Assembly: GCA_964347835.1 (NCBI GenBank)
Contig: CAYFZR010000026.1
Coordinates: forward strand, 1 to 21,220
Length of the DNA: 21,220 bases
Reading direction: 5' to 3'
DNA from: CAYFZR01 sp964347835 [NCBI: uncultured archaeon]
Lineage (GTDB): Archaea > CAYFZR01
Part shown: positions 6,735-13,079 of the stretch, piece after piece
Layout of the letters: the number at the start of each line of letters is the position of its first letter
Numbering within the stretch: position 1 is the stretch's first letter
The notes under the pieces: model-generated
What the model saw: the letters and a program-made list of their open reading frames with translations, nothing else
Told to the model about the DNA's origin: nothing
The model's database searches: none
Made by a program: the position numbers and the translations under genes

Positions 6735-7817
6735 TCAAATACTCCTAACTTTTTTAAGTATATCATCAGGACGTGGTAAATCTCCAAAACAACTCAACAA
6801 ACTCGTTTTTTTAGAGATTAATTTTATAATATCATAAATCTGCCCAAGATTCATCTCCACGACCAAAACCTTCTTACCTTCCAAGATATCTGAGATCTTT
6901 TCGTAATGAAAAGGCCAAATGCTTTTTAATCTTATCATACCCATATTAGAACCGTTTTTTTCTTTCAATGCTTGAAGACAAGATCTCGCCACAGATCCAT
7001 AGGAAAGTAAAAACACGTCGGCGTCCTCGTTGATAATATCGATATCTGAAATGTCATCAATATTTTTCTTTATTTTGTCTTTCAACCTTTGAATAAGATT
7101 CTGGTGAACCTCAATATCTGAGGGAGCAGGAAATCCTTCCTCATCATGAGTTAAACCTGTAATGTGTGCTTTGAACCCTTTTCCAAATGTGGGCATCTTT
7201 GGAACTAGATTTTTTCCGGGCAAAAAATAATTTTCACCTTTTTTTGGCTCCTTTCTTTCATAAACTTCTACTTCGGTCGGCATTATTATCTTTTCTCTCA
7301 AATGCGCTACGATAGCATCCGAGAGAAGAATACATGGTACTCTATATTTTTCAGCCATGTTGAAACTTTTGACTGTAAAATCAAACATCTCTTGAACGCT
7401 GGAAGGAGAGTATGCGATTATCTCATAGTCTCCGTGTCCTCCGAATCTTGATGCCATTACATCGGATTGAGAAGGTAATGTGGGCATTCCGGTTGCTGGG
7501 CCTCCACGTTGCACATCTACAATTACACACGGGGTTTCGGTCATACACGCGTAACTTATGCCCTCTTGCATAAGGCTGAGTCCTGGGCCTGAAGTAGCAG
7601 TCATAGCCTTCTTTCCTGCCCATGAAGCCCCAATGACAGACATTATGCTCCCTATTTCGTCTTCCATCTGGATGAAGACGCCCTCCAATTCAGGCATTCT
7701 TATTGCTAGCCTTTCCATTATTTCTGTGGACGGGGTTATAGGATAGCCAGCGAAAAATCTGCATCCTGCCAGCAGAGATGCTTCTGCACAAGCGGTGTTT
7801 CCCTGGATGAATCTCAT
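6735..7817 (-). CDS. korA: 2-oxoglutarate:ferredoxin oxidoreductase, alpha subunit
   Basis: This 360-aa alpha subunit is not fused to the gamma domain. The N-terminal pyrimidine-binding domain shows GNTACAEASLLAGCRFFAGYPITPSTEI, the hallmark of KorA-type subunits, followed by MQMEDEIGS-like QMEDEIGSIMSVIGASWAGKKAMTATSGPG. The C-terminal Rossmann-like domain II begins near ADVFLLSYGSVAR. It works with KorB, KorC and the ferredoxin KorD. ATG 7817 gives the motif TGA-G-ATG with the korD stop, identical to the korA/korB junction, and has GAGGAG 10 bases upstream. Longer starts at 7838 (GTG) or 7826 would overlap korD. Size is near that of other archaeal KorA proteins. Confidence 0.94.
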   Translation of the reverse strand: MRFIQGNTACAEASLLAGCRFFAGYPITPSTEIMERLAIRMPELEGVFIQMEDEIGSIMSVIGASWAGKKAMTATSGPGLSLMQEGISYACMTETPCVIVDVQRGGPATGMPTLPSQSDVMASRFGGHGDYEIIAYSPSSVQEMFDFTVKSFNMAEKYRVPCILLSDAIVAHLREKIIMPTEVEVYERKEPKKGENYFLPGKNLVPKMPTFGKGFKAHITGLTHDEEGFPAPSDIEVHQNLIQRLKDKIKKNIDDISDIDIINEDADVFLLSYGSVARSCLQALKEKNGSNMGMIRLKSIWPFHYEKISDILEGKKVLVVEMNLGQIYDIIKLISKKTSLLSCFGDLPRPDDILKKVRSI

Positions 7818-7818
7818 C

Positions 7819-8022
7819 TCAGTCATTCTCCTCAACACTTATTGCAAAATCTGGACAATAATTTTCGCATAGTCCACATTTATTGCATTTTTCTTTATCC
7901 TTTACAGTAGCGTAAAAATATCCTATCCTATTTAGTTTATCAGATATCTTTAAAACGCCTCTAGGACAAAATTCTACGCATATGTGGCATCCTTTGCAGA
8001 GATCTTTTTCTATGATGAGCAT
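7819..8022 (-). CDS. korD: 2-oxoglutarate:ferredoxin oxidoreductase, ferredoxin-like delta subunit
   Basis: This 67-aa protein contains two [4Fe-4S] motifs, CKGCHICVEFCP and CNKCGLCENYCP, each CxxCxxCxxxCP. They are separated by 24 residues including a YFYATVKD strand. It passes electrons between the TPP-bound intermediate and external ferredoxin. It is the first gene of the D-A-B-C operon. A TTTAAA element at 8045-8050 lies about 26 bases before the ATG, so the message is probably leaderless. Its overlap or contact with korA (TGAGATG) implies coupling. Confidence 0.93.
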   Translation of the reverse strand: MLIIEKDLCKGCHICVEFCPRGVLKISDKLNRIGYFYATVKDKEKCNKCGLCENYCPDFAISVEEND

Positions 8023-8059
8023 ACAATAATCATATTTTACAGACTTTAAAGGGATTTCG
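8023..8059. promoter_or_regulatory. Interleaved divergent promoters of korD and the DUF362 gene
   Basis: Only 37 bases separate two divergent start codons. ATATTTTA (8032-8039) is centred about 24 bases before the DUF362 ATG at 8060. TTTAAA (8045-8050) is centred about 26 bases before the korD ATG at 8022. Each box lies downstream of the other's, so bound polymerases would clash. Both transcripts would be leaderless. Confidence 0.5.
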
Positions 8060-8812
8060 ATGACCCTTATATGCGAAAAGACCCGTGATAGAGAAAAATT
8101 CGTTAAAATGATTATTGATAAATTTAGTGGAGAAATAAAAGATAAGAAAGTATTTATTAAACCAAATATAGTATCATATGAAGATTATCCAACCACAACT
8201 CATCCTTCAATTTTAGAAACTGTTATAAAAGAATTAGAAGATAATGATATTATTGTAGGGGATGCTCCAGCAGTAGATGCAAGAAATTCGGATAAAGTAA
8301 TAAAAGAACATATTTTAAACGAAGTATGTGAAAGATATGATATAAAACTTTTGAATTTATATAAAGAGAGGACAATTAAACCTGAGAAATATTCTATTAG
8401 GGTTTTCAAGATCTTACTTGAGACAGATTATATAATATCCCTCCCTGTTTTAAAGGCCCATCGTGCCTGCGGCATAACTGGAGCGTTAAAGAATCATTTT
8501 GGTTTTTTGCCAAGATTAGAGAGAATAAAGATGCACATGAGATTAAAAGATATTCATAAATCTATAGCTGAGTTAAATCTCATAAGAAAAGCTAATTTTT
8601 ACATATTAGATGCGGTAAGCGTTTTGATAGGTGCTCAAGAAAGAAGGCATGGAGGAATAAAAAGAGATTTAGGATACATGATGGGGGGAACAGATCCTGT
8701 GTGGATTGATCGTCTCGGTTTTAAACTCCTCCAGAAAGTTGAGCCTAGATTAAATGAAAAAAGAGCGGAAGATATTTTGCACATAAAATATGCAATTGAT
8801 ATGCGCATTTAG
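8060..8812 (+). CDS. DUF362 domain protein
   Basis: This 250-aa protein has the DUF362 layout: an N-terminal KPNIVSYEDYPTTTHP segment, a DAPAVDAR turn, and then the conserved block LPVLKAHRACGITGALKNHFG. It lacks the C-terminal 2x[4Fe-4S] ferredoxin domain that many members carry, which explains its short length. DUF362 proteins are linked to iron-sulfur or redox metabolism, but the reaction is unknown. The gene diverges from the kor operon with only 37 bases between starts, which fits a redox-related role by context only. Its stop overlaps the stop of the convergent mini S-layer gene by a few bases. ATG 8060 is supported by the TATA box at 8032-8039. Confidence 0.85.
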   Translation: MTLICEKTRDREKFVKMIIDKFSGEIKDKKVFIKPNIVSYEDYPTTTHPSILETVIKELEDNDIIVGDAPAVDARNSDKVIKEHILNEVCERYDIKLLNLYKERTIKPEKYSIRVFKILLETDYIISLPVLKAHRACGITGALKNHFGFLPRLERIKMHMRLKDIHKSIAELNLIRKANFYILDAVSVLIGAQERRHGGIKRDLGYMMGGTDPVWIDRLGFKLLQKVEPRLNEKRAEDILHIKYAIDMRI

Positions 8813-9438
8813 TTTTCCAAAATGAGATCAAACAAAGCAAGCGAAGCCTCTCTCGTGCCTTCTCTATCGCTTCCTGCCACGATTAGAATGTCTTTCCCTG
8901 TTCCGTATGGATCTACTATGGACATAACGTAGCCTTTACCGGGTCCTGGCCTCTCAGCAGTTATGTTAAAAGGTAGTTTTCCCTCTTCCTGCAATTCATG
9001 AACTAGAAGATTTACCTTGGGACCTCCTACAAGTAATAAGTTGTAATTTTCAAAATCTCCAGGAGTTAATTCTATGTCTAGTCTTGATATAGGTTTTTTT
9101 AACAATGATATTTCCTTGGTAATTTCTGTCTTTACCAAAGTTATCCTAATGCTCGCAAACTCTACAGATTCTTCAGGATAGACCGTTTCGACGTAAGGCA
9201 TAGTTAAGGATCCCAATGCACTTGCAATGTCGCATGCACTCAGGACATCTTGAACTGGAGATTTGCTTCCTATGACTAACAAAGTGTTGAGGGAGTAATT
9301 TTCAATGAATTTAAACCTTTTTACCGTAGATTCATCAGGTAAAAATTGTACGTTAATACGTTCCTCGGTCTCTGCAATACTCGTAGAAATTAGAAGTATT
9401 ATTACCGAAAAACCTATAAGTATGTATCTTTTTTTCAT
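8809..9438 (-). CDS. Miniature S-layer-like secreted protein
   Basis: This 209-aa protein has a signal peptide (MKKRYILIGF, then a hydrophobic run, with a likely cut after STSIA). Its C-terminal 75 residues contain GGPKVN, PGPGKG, VDPYGTGKD and VAGSDREGTR, nearly the same as the end of the large S-layer protein at the right of the window (GGPAVN, PGPGKG, VDPWGTGKD, VAGSDREGTR). Its N-terminal part has VIGSKSPVQDVLSACDIASALG, resembling the first domain of MJ0822-type S-layer proteins. Those proteins usually have 500 or more residues, so the middle is missing. ATG 9438 is chosen over the 9507 codon because it starts the signal peptide and sits 28 bases from a TATA box. It could be a minor envelope component, an S-layer modulator, or a reduced paralog. 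Confidence 0.82.
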   Translation of the reverse strand: MKKRYILIGFSVIILLISTSIAETEERINVQFLPDESTVKRFKFIENYSLNTLLVIGSKSPVQDVLSACDIASALGSLTMPYVETVYPEESVEFASIRITLVKTEITKEISLLKKPISRLDIELTPGDFENYNLLLVGGPKVNLLVHELQEEGKLPFNITAERPGPGKGYVMSIVDPYGTGKDILIVAGSDREGTREASLALFDLILEN

Positions 9439-9461
9439 GAATAAAATTGCCCACAACTTAA

Positions 9462-9470
9462 TTATAAATA
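9462..9470. promoter_or_regulatory. Near-palindromic TATA element possibly shared by divergent genes
   Basis: TTATAAATA reads TATTTATAA on the other strand, both good TATA sequences. Leftward, it is centred 28 bases from the ATG at 9438. Rightward, transcription would start near 9492, giving a leader of about 18 bases with GGGAG (9500-9504) five bases before the ATG at 9510. One element may thus serve both genes. Confidence 0.45.
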
Positions 9471-9509
9471 TGGCGAAATAATTGTTGAAATATTTAAAAG
9501 GGAGCAAAA

Positions 9510-9956
9510 ATGGACGATGAATTAGAACAAAGCATAAGATCTTTCTTTTTTACTGCAAGAATATTTTTAGAAGAAGCATTTAAGAAAAAAATTATAGAAG
9601 AGGAAGATTTCAATCAACTCTGTGAGAAATTGGATAACATTTATCCAACATTTGCGAAAAATTTTGTTAGAATAAATGCCAGAGAGGGTGATTTTGCTCA
9701 AATAATAACTCCATTGATTGAATTTTCAGAGACTGATAAATTTTCTACCATACTAATGGATACATATGCTAGGAAGTTAAAGGTGGAAGAAATCTACAAG
9801 TCCTTGGTACTATCAACTGTAGGTTACATCGGAGATAATGAGATAAAAAAAGTAAAGGAAAAGGTAAAAAACCTAGATCGCAACGACTTTAGACTGGTAT
9901 TCATGCTCATTCCGATACAGTACGAACTATACAAGAGGGGTATTAATGTTATCTAA
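9510..9956 (+). CDS. Hypothetical helical protein, 148 aa
   Basis: This soluble, mostly alpha-helical protein is rich in Lys, Glu, Phe and Ile, with no Trp and a single Cys. Helices seem to cover residues 3-35, 60-105 and 112-145. No motif or family is recognised. The start is well placed: GGGAG at 9500-9504 lies five bases before ATG 9510. It diverges from the mini S-layer gene and shares the TATA region. Its stop overlaps the convergent GAD-domain gene by 8 bases. Codon use resembles its neighbours, so it is likely a native gene. Confidence 0.7.
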   Translation: MDDELEQSIRSFFFTARIFLEEAFKKKIIEEEDFNQLCEKLDNIYPTFAKNFVRINAREGDFAQIITPLIEFSETDKFSTILMDTYARKLKVEEIYKSLVLSTVGYIGDNEIKKVKEKVKNLDRNDFRLVFMLIPIQYELYKRGINVI

Positions 9957-10311
9957 TCTCTTTGTATTCCTCGATTTCATTTACTATGAACCTTAATGCA
10001 TCTTCTCCTTTTTCTCTTTCAGTGGCGACAAAGATTACAACATCTTCTCCTTCAACTTCAAAAGACTTCTCTATCTCTTCCTTCTCTTTCTTTGAAATAC
10101 CATACGCAGGCAATTCATCTGTGGAGATATATCCTCTTACCCCAAATTTCTCTTCTACACTTTTCGCGAGGTCATTTGCAAACTCTGTGTCCTCAACCAA
10201 AACGCCATAAAACTCAGGAACCTTTATACCCAGTATTGAACCTCCAGTCCCTATACAGCGTTGTATAATTTTGGATTTTGAATCACTCAATAAACTTGTG
10301 ATATCTTTCAT
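9949..10311 (-). CDS. Free-standing GAD-domain protein (GatE/AspRS insert domain)
   Basis: This 120-aa protein appears to be a single GAD domain, the module inserted in bacterial aspartyl-tRNA synthetase and in archaeal GatE (Glu-tRNA-Gln amidotransferase). Supporting features are GIKVPEFYGVL, a helix ending GVRGYIS, then TDELPAYGISKKEKEEIE, which closely follows the GatE pattern 'S/TDELPxYGIT-EEE', and a final strand VVIFVATEREKGEDAL matching the 'DAFVLVA-x-x-x-x-x-AL' end. The glutamate-amidotransferase body of GatE is absent. ATG 10311 is preceded by GAGGT at 7 bases and lies 10 bases after the htpX stop, so the two are co-transcribed. Possible roles are tRNA or amidotransferase-related binding, or a regulator; function is unknown. 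Confidence 0.72.
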   Translation of the reverse strand: MKDITSLLSDSKSKIIQRCIGTGGSILGIKVPEFYGVLVEDTEFANDLAKSVEEKFGVRGYISTDELPAYGISKKEKEEIEKSFEVEGEDVVIFVATEREKGEDALRFIVNEIEEYKEIR

Positions 10312-10321
10312 ATCAATTACC

Positions 10322-11275
10322 TCACATGCGAGCAAGTCTTTGTAATCTTTTAGCAGGATTTGGGTGAGTTGACAGTAGTTCTAAGAATTTGTCAAAACCT
10401 GTCAATTTTATATCAGCTTCTGCAAAGGCTTTTAACTCGTATTCGTCTATATCTCCGCTCCTGTCTAGGTCCATCAGGCTTAATTCCGTTATCTCTTTTC
10501 TAGCATTAGAAGGATCATTCGCAAAGAAAGCCTTTAATCCCTCAACATTTTTTAGTGTTGCTTTATCTACTCTAGCACTACCACCGATTAACTTATATAA
10601 AGCGGATGCTAAGGCTGTTGGATTTTTAGTTAACTCTACGCTCCCTGAATCAGCGTAATATTCCCTTATCCTGCTCGCATACAGGACCAGTAAGTTTGTT
10701 ACGAAATACAAGACAAAAGCTGAGATTCCAATCAGGGCGGTACTTCCTCTACTTTCTCGATCCCCAGAAAACAAGGTGCTGAGAAATATGTAGTAGCATA
10801 TTAAGGGAATTACACTCAGCATAGTTATTACAACCACGTCTCTGTGTTTAATATGTGATATTTCGTGTCCTAAAACCGCTTCTAATTCGTTTTCATCTAA
10901 CATGTTTAGCAACTGTCTCGTTACGCATACCCTCGCATCGCCCTTCGTTCTTCCGAAAGCAAATGCATTTGGAATTGGTATCTCAGATATTCCCACCTTT
11001 GGCATGGGAATTTTTGCATCTCTTGCAAGCCTCTCAACCATGGAATAAAGACCTGGATAATCAGACGGAGAGATGTACTTTATTCGCATGGTCATTTCAA
11101 CGATTTTTGGACCCATTAAGAACTGAATTCCAATTATAATCAGTGCCAGCATCACAAAGAAGGTAGGTGAGCTGATTCCCCGGGTATAAGCAATTATGCT
11201 TATCAGTGCATATAGCAAGCCAAATAGAATTACCACAGTCAGCCAAATCCTTACCTGCAATCCAATCGTTCTCAT
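10322..11275 (-). CDS. htpX: HtpX-type M48 membrane zinc metalloprotease
   Basis: This 317-aa membrane protease degrades misfolded membrane proteins. Two N-terminal helices (about 10-30 and 38-55) precede the catalytic region with HEISH at 137-141 (zinc ligands His137 and His141, catalytic Glu138) and the third ligand Glu205 in REYYAD. Two further hydrophobic stretches (about 146-168 and 178-200) lie between. The C-terminus ends in the family motif STHPNPAKRLQRL. Just before it, residues 269-280 read DLDRSGDIDEYE, a canonical 12-residue EF-hand calcium loop (D-x-D-x-S-x-D-I-x-x-x-E). The gene starts at ATG 11275 with a TATA-like box at 11299-11306, so it is probably leaderless, and a perfect palindrome lies between. 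The GAD-domain gene follows closely. Confidence 0.93.
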   Translation of the reverse strand: MRTIGLQVRIWLTVVILFGLLYALISIIAYTRGISSPTFFVMLALIIIGIQFLMGPKIVEMTMRIKYISPSDYPGLYSMVERLARDAKIPMPKVGISEIPIPNAFAFGRTKGDARVCVTRQLLNMLDENELEAVLGHEISHIKHRDVVVITMLSVIPLICYYIFLSTLFSGDRESRGSTALIGISAFVLYFVTNLLVLYASRIREYYADSGSVELTKNPTALASALYKLIGGSARVDKATLKNVEGLKAFFANDPSNARKEITELSLMDLDRSGDIDEYELKAFAEADIKLTGFDKFLELLSTHPNPAKRLQRLARM

Positions 11276-11295
11276 GGTGATAAGAAAATATCACC
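11276..11295. promoter_or_regulatory. Perfect inverted repeat at htpX start: candidate operator
   Basis: GGTGATA (11276-11282) and TATCACC (11289-11295) form a perfect 7-bp inverted repeat with a 6-base spacer, touching the htpX start codon. The proposed TATA box lies just upstream on the minus strand (11299-11306), so the repeat covers the region from TATA to transcription start, where archaeal repressors usually bind. Confidence 0.55.
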
Positions 11296-11298
11296 TTC

Positions 11299-11306
11299 GA
11301 TAAAAA
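11299..11306 (-). promoter_or_regulatory. TATA box for htpX
   Basis: On the minus strand this reads TTTTTATC and is centred about 27 bases before the htpX ATG at 11275, predicting a leaderless message. Confidence 0.4.
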
Positions 11307-11407
11307 TCTTTTGAGAGTCACTTTTTAACTAATGTTTGAGGAATGAATTAATCGTACTCTTCAATCATACTTTTTTGAAATCCCTTCCGGAATATTCTGC
11401 TTCTTTT

Positions 11408-12115
11408 TCACCATATTCCGGGTAAAAGCCGATACCTTACTTTTTTAGCATAGTCAGCATAACCCGCCAATTCCTTTTGTAATGTGACATCTTCTAAGTA
11501 GGTGCGTATAATAAGAAGAATACCAACAAAAGCCGCAGGAATTAGCGCCCATAAAGAACCAAGAACTAAAGAACTGCTTATCGCCAACAAAATTCCTCCC
11601 ACATATCCCGGATGCCTGACAAAACGGTAAGGACCATCTTGGACAACTTCATGTTTTCTATCGGTCTGAATGCGGACTGTGCTGGAAAAGAATCTGTTTA
11701 TCCACATAGCCCATAAATGAATAAAATTCGAAAGAATAAAAGACATATAACCCACTATATAAACGGAAACAGGCAAAAGTGGTGACCACTGGAAACGTCC
11801 AGCATCTAAGCTTGCAATTATAATGACCGCATAAAACGTTGGTATAAAAAATGCATAAAATACCTTATCCCACCATTTAGTGCCTGGTCCGGGTTTCATC
11901 CGTTCTTCGATAAGATCAGTTTTACTGACAAACGCTATGGATGAAATCAAAACAATAAGAAAAATGGTTCCGACAAAGACCCAACCCTGCCAATAAGTTA
12001 TCCTTCCTGCTGGTATAAATATCATAGCTATCATCAGCAGAAAAGCAAAAAAACCTTGAGCCACTATTCTAAAATACCATTTGGTTTTATTTTGATTTCT
12101 TTCATCGTTTGGCAT
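11408..12115 (-). CDS. ICMT/PEMT-family membrane methyltransferase
   Basis: This 235-aa polytopic protein has about five hydrophobic helices. The C-terminal half has the isoprenylcysteine methyltransferase/phospholipid methyltransferase signature: GPYRFVRHPGYVGGILL, then an acidic residue in YLEDVTLQKELAGYADYAKKVRYRLLPGIW. His and Pro of RHPGY and the downstream Glu line the S-adenosylmethionine pocket in this superfamily. The methyl acceptor is unknown; archaeal members are not tied to CaaX proteins. It has a near-perfect Shine-Dalgarno, AAAGGAGGT, about 7 bases before ATG 12115. That is unlike the leaderless starts around it, and it stands alone between two intergenic gaps of 130-150 bases. 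This hints at acquisition from a bacterium, but composition was not computed. Confidence 0.88.
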   Translation of the reverse strand: MPNDERNQNKTKWYFRIVAQGFFAFLLMIAMIFIPAGRITYWQGWVFVGTIFLIVLISSIAFVSKTDLIEERMKPGPGTKWWDKVFYAFFIPTFYAVIIIASLDAGRFQWSPLLPVSVYIVGYMSFILSNFIHLWAMWINRFFSSTVRIQTDRKHEVVQDGPYRFVRHPGYVGGILLAISSSLVLGSLWALIPAAFVGILLIIRTYLEDVTLQKELAGYADYAKKVRYRLLPGIW

Positions 12116-12263
12116 ATATTTTACCTCCTTTTAACTGATAATTTACTTTCTTTTGCTATTTAAGAGTTGTGTATTGTTTCTTTTTTGAAAATATGTTCTA
12201 AATAACAACAATTTGATTTTATCGGTAAGAAATAAGCTTTAAAAAATTGGACATTCGATTTCC

Positions 12264-12779
12264 TTATTTTGAAATTTTGAATCTATCGATTATAAAATCT
12301 GCAATTAAATTTGCATTTTCGAACTTAAAACTGGGATAGTCTATATCAAAATCCTCTTCATTTATAACTGCCAAGACATCGCATCCTCGCGAAAAAACAT
12401 CAATATCTTCTTTCTTTTTTAAAATTATAATTCTTGGCCTGCTTCCTTTGGTAAAACCCTCAGTTAATACGACATCCATGTCTAACAAGAAATTATGCAG
12501 TATATAATCCAAAGAAACTTCTTTTTCCATCTTCTTTATCAAAGCAAATTTATTTGGGGAAGAAATGATTACGACATCCGATCCTGCTTTGGCATGCTTC
12601 CATGAGTTTTTTCCCTCAATGTCTATGTCAAAATCTTCGTGGGTGTGATGTTTTATAGTTCCTACCCTGTAGCCTCTTTTTTTAAATTCTTCAATCAATT
12701 TTTCGACCAAAAATGTCTTACCAGAGCCAGATCTTCCCACGATAGAAATGATTGGGGGCGCATTTTTATTATTAGGCAT
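12264..12779 (-). CDS. mobB: Molybdopterin-guanine dinucleotide biosynthesis protein MobB
   Basis: This 171-aa P-loop GTPase is associated with the last step of molybdenum/tungsten cofactor maturation, where GMP is attached to molybdopterin; MobB assists MobA. Walker A is GRSGSGKT at 15-22. Further features match MobB: GTIKHHTH, a helix with GKNSWKHAKAGSD, and the VLTEGFTKG strand. Length is standard. No mobA, moeA or molybdoenzyme is in view, so it is a lone cofactor gene here. ATG 12779 is 26 bases from TATATAAT (12802-12809), so it is probably leaderless. Upstream lies the structured non-coding region. Confidence 0.93.
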   Translation of the reverse strand: MPNNKNAPPIISIVGRSGSGKTFLVEKLIEEFKKRGYRVGTIKHHTHEDFDIDIEGKNSWKHAKAGSDVVIISSPNKFALIKKMEKEVSLDYILHNFLLDMDVVLTEGFTKGSRPRIIILKKKEDIDVFSRGCDVLAVINEEDFDIDYPSFKFENANLIADFIIDRFKISK

Positions 12780-12801
12780 GGAGCATATAAATGCAAAATT
12801 G

Positions 12802-12809
12802 TATATAAT
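12802..12809 (-). promoter_or_regulatory. TATA box for mobB
   Basis: TATATAAT on the plus strand reads ATTATATA on the minus strand, centred 26 bases before the mobB ATG at 12779. It predicts a leaderless transcript. Confidence 0.5.
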
Positions 12810-12822
12810 TTTTGGTACTTTG

Positions 12823-12955
12823 CAAGTGGCTCGCTTGGAACGTGGCTCGTTCCATCAAAACTTTGCACAAGAATCGAGATTCTTGGCATGCCAAAAATCT
12901 ATGATTTTTGAGCATTTAGGAAAAAGTTTTATCAAAAAGCAGCGTGGCTCGTTGC
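12823..12955. repeat. Three dispersed hairpins sharing a TGGCT loop
   Basis: The core GTGGCTCG recurs three times with different, self-complementary arms. At 12823-12837 it is CAAG around TGGCTCG with CTTG. At 12837-12853 it is GGAACG around TGGCT with CGTTCC, a perfect 6-bp stem. At 12939-12955 it is GCAGCG around TGGCT with CGTTGC, one G-U pair. The loop is constant while the stem changes in a compensated way, which suggests the folded form matters. The motif ATCAAAA follows near several of these hairpins. Confidence 0.55.
12868..12910. repeat. Multi-hairpin element, copy A
   Basis: Two perfect hairpins are joined by a palindrome: CAAGAATC (12868-12875) pairs with GATTCTTG (12878-12885); GGCATGCC is at 12885-12892; CAAAAATC (12892-12899) pairs with GATTTTTG (12903-12910) around the loop TAT. 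A weak outer pairing TGC/GCA flanks it. Copy B at 13079-13146 has the same architecture. Confidence 0.65.
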
Positions 12956-12984
12956 ATCCGCAACGAACTTTTAAAAAAAGTTCG
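12951..12984. repeat. Overlapping hairpins near the middle of the intergenic region
   Basis: GTTGC (12951-12955) pairs with GCAAC (12960-12964). CGAACTTTT (12964-12972) pairs perfectly with AAAAGTTCG (12976-12984) around AAA. The GTTGC arm is also used by the TGGCT hairpin at 12939-12955, so the two folds exclude one another. Confidence 0.5.
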
Positions 12985-13043
12985 ATCAAAAGAAAGATAT
13001 TTTATTAACGGTACCGAATGAGTCGTTATCTACTCCACATCCG

Positions 13044-13079
13044 CTTTCTAATCTAAATATTATATGGGGGATTAGAAAG
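13044..13079. repeat. Perfect 10-bp inverted repeat
   Basis: CTTTCTAATC (13044-13053) is the exact reverse complement of GATTAGAAAG (13070-13079), with a 16-base A/T-rich spacer. The right arm merges into the GGGGGTGAT motif that starts the outer stem of copy B. Confidence 0.65.

Noticed and set aside
9439-9507. N-terminal extension of the mini S-layer protein
   Set aside because: It would place 23 residues before a standard signal peptide, and the TATA element lies inside that stretch.
12639-13008. Open frames across the intergenic region and mobB
   Set aside because: They lie antisense to mobB or across hairpins, have no ribosome site or family features, and are explained as chance frames.
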